Origin: Anaerolineae bacterium
Lineage (GTDB): Bacteria; Chloroflexota; Anaerolineae; Aggregatilineales; Ch27
Length of the DNA: 64,000 bases
Direction of reading: 5' to 3'
Assembly: GCA_013178165.1 (NCBI GenBank)
Contig: JABLXG010000004.1
Coordinates: 1-64,000, forward strand
In this document: in pieces, positions 53,538 through 61,300 of the stretch
Position numbering within the stretch: position 1 is the stretch's first letter
Layout of the letters: every line of letters begins with the position of its first letter
Position numbers and translations under genes: made by a program
The notes under the pieces: model-generated
Told to the model about the DNA's origin: nothing
Database searches by the model: none
The model's input: only the letters and a program-made list of their open reading frames with translations

Positions 53538-54887
53538 ATGGCTCCTAAACTGCGCAAATTCATCCTGCAGGACGAACGGCACATCCCGCCGTTCAACGAA
53601 CCGGCCAGCGAGCTGTCTTTTATGGGTAAGCAGCTCAAGCTGCACCAGGAGGACTTGCTGGCGGAATACTTTGGCGAGCAGCTTGAGCCGACCGCGGAGT
53701 TACCGCTGACCCGGCTGGAAGAACTGGCGGAGCGCGATGTTGACGGGCCATGCCTGGTTTTCCGCGCCAGCATCTACTTTGACCGCGAGTATCTGGACGC
53801 CTTCTACCGGGCGGCGCGGCGGCTGGCGCAGCAAACCGGGCGGGCGATGCGGGCGGCCTACGCGCCGGATGATCGCGTTTTTCAGACTTATGTCCGGCCA
53901 CTGACGCGCGGCTTCGAACCGTACTATGGCCCCGATGGAGAAGTGGCCTGTTACATGGCTGACCTGTGGTACTTCCCCGCCGGGTACACGGATGACATCC
54001 AGCCGATGATCATCCCCACCGATCCGCAGGAGAAAGGCTTCTATTCCGTCCCGCACTATATGTCCCAGGATGGGCAGGACCTGACGCATTTCCTTTCCGA
54101 GCGGGTGCTGTTTTCCATCGAGAGCTGGGTGCATGTCTACTTTGCCAATACGGTGCAGGGCGTCTTTGCCCGTGGGAGCCGCTTTGAGGAACGGATCAAG
54201 CGGAGCAACTTTCTGCAGCTCAAGATGCTGTGGCGGGCCATCCTGGAATGGAAGCAGTTGCTCTCCAGTTCGGCGCTGGTTAAGGTGGGCAAGAATACCC
54301 AGATTCACCCGTCGGCGACCATCCTGGGGCCGACCACCATCGGCGATAACTGCTACATTGGGCCGGGGGTGGTGATCGATAACTGTCATATCGGGGATAA
54401 CGTCAGCATCGACCAGGGCTGTCAGTTGATGACCAGCGTTATCGGCAACAATTGCTTCTTCCCCTTCCGGGCTTCGTGCTACTTCAGTGTCTTCATGAAC
54501 AACTCCATCCTGGCTCAGAACACGTGCGTCCAGATGTGTGTGATCGGACGCAATACGTTCATTGGCGCGGGCAACACCTTCACCGACTTCAACCTGCTGC
54601 CCACGCCGATCCGGGCGATGAGCATCCACGGCCTGGAAGAAGTGGGGCAGATCGTGCTGGGCGGTTGCGTGGGGCATAACTGCCGCATCGGTTCCGGTTT
54701 TGTGATCTTCCCGGCGCGGATGATCGAATCGGATACCGTTGTGGCCGCCGACCCTAACAACCGTGTGATCATGCGCAATGTGACCTTTGAGCAGAGCGCG
54801 CACCATAACATGCCAGATTACATCCGTGAGATGCACCCGCGCTACTACCCGCGCCCCGGCGAGGAAGCTGAGGAGGAGGAGTGGTAG
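53538..54887 (+). CDS. Left-handed beta-helix (hexapeptide-repeat) protein
   Basis: The 449-residue protein has an unrecognised N-terminal region (about 1-240) and a hexapeptide-repeat beta-helix (about 250-405: IHPSATILGPTTIGDNCYIGPGVVIDN, then DNVSIDQGC, VIGNNCFFP, VIGRNTFIGAGNTF). The C-terminal tail is acidic (EEAEEEEW). The repeat resembles GlmU/acyl- or nucleotidyl-transferases, but no nucleotidyltransferase motif is present, so it may act as an acyltransferase or scaffold. It lies between the V4R and acyl-reductase genes. Confidence 0.8.
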   Translation: MAPKLRKFILQDERHIPPFNEPASELSFMGKQLKLHQEDLLAEYFGEQLEPTAELPLTRLEELAERDVDGPCLVFRASIYFDREYLDAFYRAARRLAQQTGRAMRAAYAPDDRVFQTYVRPLTRGFEPYYGPDGEVACYMADLWYFPAGYTDDIQPMIIPTDPQEKGFYSVPHYMSQDGQDLTHFLSERVLFSIESWVHVYFANTVQGVFARGSRFEERIKRSNFLQLKMLWRAILEWKQLLSSSALVKVGKNTQIHPSATILGPTTIGDNCYIGPGVVIDNCHIGDNVSIDQGCQLMTSVIGNNCFFPFRASCYFSVFMNNSILAQNTCVQMCVIGRNTFIGAGNTFTDFNLLPTPIRAMSIHGLEEVGQIVLGGCVGHNCRIGSGFVIFPARMIESDTVVAADPNNRVIMRNVTFEQSAHHNMPDYIREMHPRYYPRPGEEAEEEEW

Positions 54888-54921
54888 GCGCGGGGCGCCC
54901 TGCCCGGAGGCCAAAGGGGCT

Positions 54922-56049
54922 ATGTCCAACCCGGCTATCACCGATACCTTTGCCTTCATCATCCACCCGATTGATCCCAAAAAGGATGTCTCGCGCAAGT
55001 GGCCCTGGCTGGGCCGCCTGTTGACTCCTGAGCAGGTGGATTTTTTCTCGCTGTTCTTCCCGCCGGTCTACATCTCTGAGATCACAGGGATTCGCTCCGC
55101 CAGCACCGGCCGCGAACTGCGGGGCTGGTTTGTGGCCTGTCCGTTCACGCCGCAGCGGATGATGACCCTGCCAGAAGCGCGCGTTTACCGCAAGATCATC
55201 GCTACAGGCCGGCTGGCCGAGCGTCTTGGTGCGCGGATACTGGGCCTGGGCGCTTACACGTCAGTGGTGGGCGACGCCGGGATCACCATCGCCCGCGCTC
55301 TGGATGTGCCGGTGACCACCGGCGACGCTTACACGATTGCCATGGCGGTGGAAGCGGTACGCCGGGCGGCGGCGATCATGGGCATCGGCCTGGGGCAGGC
55401 GCATGCGGCGGTCGTCGGCGCGACCGGTGCGATCGGGCAGGTCTGCGCGGAATTGCTGGCCGGGGATGTCGCCCGCCTGACCCTTGTGAGCCGCCGTCCT
55501 GACGCGCTGGCAGCGTTGCAGGAGCGCTGCGCCGCAGCCGGCAGCGCAGAACTGATCACCAGCACCGACCCGGCCAGCATCTATGATGCTGACCTGGTGC
55601 TGACGGTGACCAGCGCCATCACCGCCGTGATCGAGCCGGAGCATCTTAAGCCGGGGGCGGTCGTCTGCGATGTGGCCCGCCCGCGCGACGTTTCCCGGCG
55701 GGTGGGGGAGCAGCGTGACGACGTACTGGTGATCGAGGGTGGCATGGTGGAAGTGCCTGGCGACGTCGATTTTCACTTCGATTTTGGTTTTCCGCCGCGT
55801 ATGGCCTATGCCTGCATGGCTGAGACGATGGCCCTGGCCCTGGAAGGCCGCTACGAGGATTACAGTCTGGGCAAGCAGATCTCCCGTGCCCGCGTGGAGG
55901 AGATCAGCGCGATTGCCGCCCGGCACGGTTTTCGACTGGGGCCTTTCCGCAGTTTTGAGCGCGGCCCGGTCACGCCGGAGACGATCGCCCGCGTACAGGA
56001 GCGCGCTGCCAGCGAGCGGCGGCGCTGGTCGCCGCGTCACGGCCGTTAA
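54922..56049 (+). CDS. Acyl-ACP reductase-like protein (cyanobacterial AAR relative)
   Basis: The 375-residue protein has the AAR family pattern. It contains FFPPVYISEITGIRSASTGRELRGWFV, ILGLGAYTSVVGDAG, VVGATGAIGQVCAELL (Rossmann NADP site), VIEGGMVEVPGDVDFHFDFG, and MAYACMAETMALALEG with Cys298. That Cys aligns with the catalytic cysteine of cyanobacterial long-chain acyl-ACP reductase. The cyanobacterial enzyme makes fatty aldehydes that ADO turns into alkanes; no ADO is seen in the window. The start ATG at 54922 has AAAGGGG upstream; the in-frame extension to 54787 overlaps the beta-helix gene. Confidence 0.85.
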   Translation: MSNPAITDTFAFIIHPIDPKKDVSRKWPWLGRLLTPEQVDFFSLFFPPVYISEITGIRSASTGRELRGWFVACPFTPQRMMTLPEARVYRKIIATGRLAERLGARILGLGAYTSVVGDAGITIARALDVPVTTGDAYTIAMAVEAVRRAAAIMGIGLGQAHAAVVGATGAIGQVCAELLAGDVARLTLVSRRPDALAALQERCAAAGSAELITSTDPASIYDADLVLTVTSAITAVIEPEHLKPGAVVCDVARPRDVSRRVGEQRDDVLVIEGGMVEVPGDVDFHFDFGFPPRMAYACMAETMALALEGRYEDYSLGKQISRARVEEISAIAARHGFRLGPFRSFERGPVTPETIARVQERAASERRRWSPRHGR

Positions 56050-56196
56050 ACCACCTGAGGGAATGACCGGCCGCACTGCCGGTGGCGGTTAGGCCATTTC
56101 GTATGTATAGTTTAGGCGCAGGTATCAATGGATGGAGAGAGTGTAAGGCCTGCCATCCGGCAGGGCTGGCGGGCCTTTGGCGCTGGAGAGCAGCCC

Positions 56197-56642
56197 ATGA
56201 TCAGCAGAGCCAAGCTTCTGGTTGTTGAGGACGATGTCGATATCTCCAACATGCTGCGCATCTACTTCAATGGCCAGGGATACGACGTCCACGTTGCGCC
56301 GCGTGGCGGTGATGCGCTGGAGTACACCCGCCGGCAACTGCCACACCTGATCGTGCTGGACATCATGTTGCCGGATATGGACGGCTATACCGTCTGCCGG
56401 GAACTGCGGACGACAACCCGTACCAGCCACATCCCGATCATCTTCCTGACCCAGAAAGACGAGCGCAGCGACAAGATCGCCGGGCTGGAACTGGGCGCGG
56501 ATGACTACATCACTAAGCCTTTCGATATCGAGGAGCTACGGCTGCGCGTCCAGAACGCCATCCAGCGCTCGGAGATGATCTCCCTGACCGATCCCAATTC
56601 TAACCTGCCCAGTGGGCGGCTGATCGAGGAGCAGTTGCGCAG
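56197..56642 (+). pseudogene. Receiver-GGDEF-like protein, 5' part (split by IS)
   Basis: The receiver domain is intact: VVEDDVD, LIVLDIMLPDMDGYTVCREL (phospho-acceptor Asp), PIIFLTQKD and ITKPFDIEELRLRV. The start is ATG 56197 with GGAGAG 7 bases upstream. At residue 146 the frame hits TTGCGCAG, where the insertion sequence follows. Translation of the interrupted gene would end in the element at about 56679. Joined to 57870-58353 it encodes a protein of about 310 residues. Confidence 0.88.
56635..56642. repeat. Target-site duplication TTGCGCAG, left copy
   Basis: Identical to 57862-57869 at the right end of the insertion sequence; 8 bp, as usual for ISAs1 elements. Confidence 0.9.
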
Positions 56643-57861
56643 TAGGGCAATCGCATGTGCTTCTCTAATCTGGGCATAGCACGCGGAATAGATAGTCATT
56701 GTCCCAGCCGGCCATCTTGCGTTTGGCCGCGATACCCACTTTGACGGATTTATCCTGTTTGAGCAGGTTGGTTGCCATGTGGCGGAGCACGGCCATGTTC
56801 TGGGGGGCATGGTCTTTGCGAAGGCGGGCTTCATCTTCACGGAAAGCGATGTCCAGCACCCAGTGGAGGCCGTTTTCAATCTGCCAATGGGCCTGGATGC
56901 GCTGCAAGAACTGCCGGGCGGAAGCCCGCCAACTACTGATGAAGTAGCGGGTTGTGATTTCCGTCCTGGTACCGATGGTGCGCACGGTTATCAGTTTGAC
57001 CAGGCTGGTTAGGCGTGGCCAGGTGGACGCACGGCGCAGGTAGGCCCAGTAATCGGGGTGGGCCACGACCCAACAGTGCCGGATTTCACGGCGGCCATGC
57101 CCTTCGGTGACCTGTTTGTAGTCATCGTAGAGCGCATCGGCATATTCGGTGTCTTCAAAACCCTCAAATAACATCTCCAGGTCTTCGTAGAGTGTGCCCT
57201 GGTTCTCTTTGACCGCCAGGATGTAGTCGGCATCTGCCGCCACGATAGCCTCGGCAATCGCACTTTGTGTGCCCATGGCGTCAATCGTCACCACACACCC
57301 GGTTATGTCCAGGGCCTCTAACAACGGCGGTATGGCGGTGATTTCATTGCTTTTGTCCTCCACCTGCCGCTGTCCCAGCACCAGTCGGTTCGCTGTTGCC
57401 CAGGCATTCACCATCCAAATGCCCTCTCGGCCATGGGGCCGGTCATGCGACCGCCGTAGCTTCTTGCCATCCACACTGACTAACTGACCTTGCGTGTGTT
57501 GGCACAGGCTTTGTGTCCAGGTGATGAACCGGGCTTGAAACGCTTCCGGGTCTAGCCAGCGAAACACTCGGCCAAAGGTGTCATGCGACGGTATCCCATG
57601 GCTCAAGTCCAGGAAGCTTGCCAGCCACCCCTGCTTCGCCTTGCCGTACCGTTCGATGTCTACCCAGTTGTCGGCTCCACAAATCACCCCCAGGATGGCG
57701 ATGACAATGATATTCATCAGCGGATGTGTGCATTGATGGTCATTGCGCGGGTCTTCCAGGTCTGCAAAGTATGCGAGCAAGCTCGTTTCGGGTAGCATGG
57801 CAGCCTCCTTGTCGTTTGGCTGCCATTGTCCTACATTAGAGTTTCACATGCGATTGCCCTG
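56643..57861 (-). mobile_element. ISAs1-family insertion sequence (1219 bp)
   Basis: The element's ends carry inverted repeats beginning T/CAGGGCAATCGCATGTG with a shared CTCTAAT further in. The 8-bp duplication TTGCGCAG flanks it. It contains one transposase gene. Removing one duplication copy and the element restores a continuous frame through the receiver-GGDEF gene (TTG CGC AGC CTG CTG), so the insertion is recent. Confidence 0.92.
56665..57798 (-). CDS. ISAs1-family transposase
   Basis: The 377-residue transposase has the family N-terminus LEDPRNDHQCTHPLMNIIVIAI, catalytic Asp in SVDGKKLRRS, second Asp in VVTIDAMGTQ and Glu in the WQIENGLHWVLDIAFREDEAR block. Full length, no frameshift, so the element is probably active. 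It is transcribed against the host operon. Confidence 0.92.
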   Translation of the reverse strand: MLPETSLLAYFADLEDPRNDHQCTHPLMNIIVIAILGVICGADNWVDIERYGKAKQGWLASFLDLSHGIPSHDTFGRVFRWLDPEAFQARFITWTQSLCQHTQGQLVSVDGKKLRRSHDRPHGREGIWMVNAWATANRLVLGQRQVEDKSNEITAIPPLLEALDITGCVVTIDAMGTQSAIAEAIVAADADYILAVKENQGTLYEDLEMLFEGFEDTEYADALYDDYKQVTEGHGRREIRHCWVVAHPDYWAYLRRASTWPRLTSLVKLITVRTIGTRTEITTRYFISSWRASARQFLQRIQAHWQIENGLHWVLDIAFREDEARLRKDHAPQNMAVLRHMATNLLKQDKSVKVGIAAKRKMAGWDNDYLFRVLCPD

Positions 57862-57869
57862 TTGCGCAG

Positions 57870-58353
57870 CCTGCTGCGGAACCCTTCCAACAATACGTGG
57901 ACGTACATCGATCTCAAGATCAACCATCTGGAAGCTTTTAAGGAAGTATATGGCTTTCTGGCCGGCAATGATGTTCAACGTTTTACCGCATTGTTGCTTG
58001 GCGAAGTGGTGGACGAACTGGGCACGCCCAACGATTTTGTCGGTCATCCCGGCGGGGATAACTTCATCATCATCACCCATAGCCCCGATCCGGAGGCCAT
58101 GCGGGGGCGGATCGAAACACGCTTTGAGAACGAGATCAAGCAGCATTATTCGTTTATCGACCGCGAGCGCGGTTATGTGATTGTTCAGAGTGAGGGGATC
58201 GAGCGGCAGGCGCCGCTGATGACCATCTCCACCGGCGCGGTATCCGCGCGGATGCACACTTTTGCCGACATCCGCGAGATCACGGAGCTGGCCGCCGAGG
58301 ATCGCCGGTCCGGCGGGCAGGCAGCGATCGAAGATTACGAAACGGAGTGGTGA
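57870..58353 (+). pseudogene. Receiver-GGDEF-like protein, 3' part
   Basis: The segment encodes a GGDEF-type domain with the signature changed to GGDNF (HPGGDNFIIITHS), which is unlikely to make cyclic di-GMP and may bind nucleotide instead. It runs to the natural stop. A TTG inside the element (57826) could start a fused read (MSYIRVSHAIALLRSLLRN), so the fragment may still be expressed. It is followed 41 bases later by the large sensor gene. Confidence 0.85.
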
Positions 58354-58394
58354 GCCGGCCCGCCCCTGCCGCACCATAGCAAAGCTGTACGACC

Positions 58395-61300
58395 ATGAAC
58401 CTGGCGCTAGTGTTCATCATCGCCGGTCTGGTGCTGCTGGCGGGCGTGTATGTCGCCCTGCGCTACCGGCCCCAGACCGACCCGCCCGCATCCGGGCCGC
58501 CGGTGCCGGTCAGCCTGGCCAGCACGACCGACGCCATCCTGCTGGCCAGCGGCTATGGGCGGATTGCCTTTGCTAACCGCCATGCCCGCGAGTGGTTCTC
58601 GCTGGACGACAGCGAGCCGGACCTGGAACTGCTGGCCACACAGGTTCGCCCGGCGGACGCCTTCCGCGATCTGTTCGCCACTGAGGGGCGGGCGATGCTT
58701 CAGGTCGGCCAGCGACGCGTGGAAGCCGCCTCGTACGCGTTGCCGGCAGAGACCGGGCGTTACCAGGTGGTTATCCTGCGGGATACCGCCAGTGCGCGAA
58801 CCGTCTATGGCCCGGATACAGCGCGAGCGCTGACGACATTGGGCGAGATCGGCCAGCGCATCGGTGATGGTGCCCCGCTGCCGGACACACTAAATGCTAT
58901 CCTGGCCGCTTTACGCCGGGCTATTCCTTTCGATGCCGGGCAGGTGCTGATCGCCAGCGCGGAAGGCCAGTCGTTGCGATCCCTGGCGGCTGTCGGCGAG
59001 CGGGCAATCTTGCAGGCCCTGGAGCGCCAGGCGCGGGAAGGCCAGGGCAACAGCGGCTGGATCATGACCTACCGCGAGCCGTTGCTGGTGGAACATGCTC
59101 CGGATGCCGGTGTGGGGCACGAGGCTCCCCTCTTTGAGAGCTACATTGGCGCGCCGCTGCGTATTGGCGGGCAACTCATTGGCGTGCTGCAGGTAGTCAA
59201 GGCGGAGCCGGAAGCGTTTGACTTCGATGACCTGAGCCTGCTCAGCGCGGCGGCAGATCAGACCGCCGCAGCCATTGACCGTGCCTGGCTGCTGGATGAG
59301 AAAATCGCCCGCGCCAGGGAACTGGCCGGGTTGCAGGCCATCATCCAGGCAGCAGCTGGCGCAACCGATCGGGAGGCCCTCTTTGCCGCACTGACCCGTC
59401 AGGTAGCCGAGGCAATGGATGTCGAGCTGTGCGGCATCTTTGTCTACGATCCGGTGAGCGCCCGGCTGGTCCCTGCACCGCCGTTCTATGGCGTCCCTGA
59501 GGCGGCGGTGGCCGCGGCCCGCTACTCGCTGGCGGAAGGCACGCTGACACGCCGCGCCTGGCTGCGTGACGAGGGCTGGTACGCCAATGATCTGCGCGAG
59601 GGCGGGCTGATCGACAGCCTGGGCTGGCACGACCATGCGGCAGCGATGGGCCTGCGCACGCTGGCGCTGATGCCATTGCTGGTGGGGCGGCGGCGGGTGG
59701 GCCTGATCCTGCTGGGCAACCGGCGTGGCGGGCAACTCTTTGGCCCGGCGGAATTGCAGCGGTTACGCCTTTTTGCTGCTCAGACGGCAGTGATTGTGGA
59801 GGCCGCGGCGCTGGCCGAACGTGACCGTCGCCGCCACCGTGAACTGGGAGCGTTGCAGAGCTTCAGCCTGGCCGTGGGGCGGGCGGGTGAAGCCGAAGCT
59901 GTGTTCCGGGCGGCTGCCGAGCAGATCACGGCGCTGCTGGGGGCGGAGATGGGCGGCGTGCTGCTGCTGGACGACCGCGCCAGCGTGCTGGTGGCACATC
60001 CTACCTTTTATGGCGTTGACCCGGCGCTGATCGAATCGGTGCATCTGCCTGTCCCGGCGGGGAGTAAGCTGGCCAGTCTGTGGGTGGCGGAGGGCTGGCT
60101 GTGCAACGATCTCAGCCAGGACCCGGTGGCGCAAGAAGCCGGCCTTGAACAGCTGGCCGATTGGGTCGGCATGCGCCAGGTGTTGCTGGCGCCGCTGATC
60201 GTCAATGGCCGTCCGATCGGCGCGTTGCTGGTCAGCAACAAGCGGGATGGCAGCAGCTTCACCCCTGATGATGCCCGGCTGGCGAATATCTTCGCCGCCC
60301 AGGTTGCGGTGATCCAGGCCAACTCCCGCCTGCAGGCTGAGGCGCAGGCTCAGGCAACCGAGGCGCGTGTCCTGGGCGAACTGGCGGAACTCCTGGTGTC
60401 TCCCGCTTCTCTGGATGCTCTGGTGGGAGAGACGCTGGCGGCAGTCGCCCGCCTGTTCGACAGCCCGATCGCGCTGGTCGATCTCTGGGATGAGATCGGT
60501 GGTGCGCTCAGGGTGCAGCCGGAACATGTGCGTGGCGCGGCACTGGGTCAGCCGCTGTTGCTGCCGGGTGCAACTCCGTTTGAGCAGCCCTTTCTGAGCA
60601 ACGATCTGCTCCGGGAAGGCCCCCTGCCGATCGCGTACCGCCCGCTGATCGAGCAGCTTGGCCTGCGGAAGGCGCTTGTCGCGCCCCTGCGGAGTGGCCG
60701 CCAGACCCTGGGCGATCTCGTCGTCGCCAATCGCAGGCGCGCTGATTACAGCCCGGCTGAACTGCGCACCCTGACACTGATCGCGGCCCAGCTCAGCGCC
60801 GCCGTGGAACGCCAGCGTCTGACGGCTATGACCGATCAGGCACTGCAGGCCCGGCTGGCCGAACTGGAGGCGCTAGGCCGGGTCAGCAATGCGCTGGGTT
60901 TGAGCGTCGAACTGGAGCACATCCTGCAGGTTATCCGCCAGGAAGTGATTCGCGTCACTGGCGCTGAATGCACCATTCTCATGCTGGCTCCTCAGGAGGA
61001 CTGGGCCGACCTGGATCAGCCGGAGATCATGCGTCGCCATGGCGCGGAAGATCGGTTGACGGAGATCGTGCCGGTCGAGCATATGGCGCTGGAGAGCGGC
61101 GAGGTCGTCCGCATCCCGGACTACGCTGCCGTTGCGCTGGTCCCGGCTCCGGCGGGGGCGGCCTCGGCACTGGTTGTACCGGTGCATTACACCGGGCGGG
61201 TGGTCGGCACGATTCATGTTTTTGCCGGTGTGCCGGACGCTTTTGACGCGCGGACTGAAGACTTCCTGACCGCGCTGGCGCTCAAGGCTTCTACCGCTTA

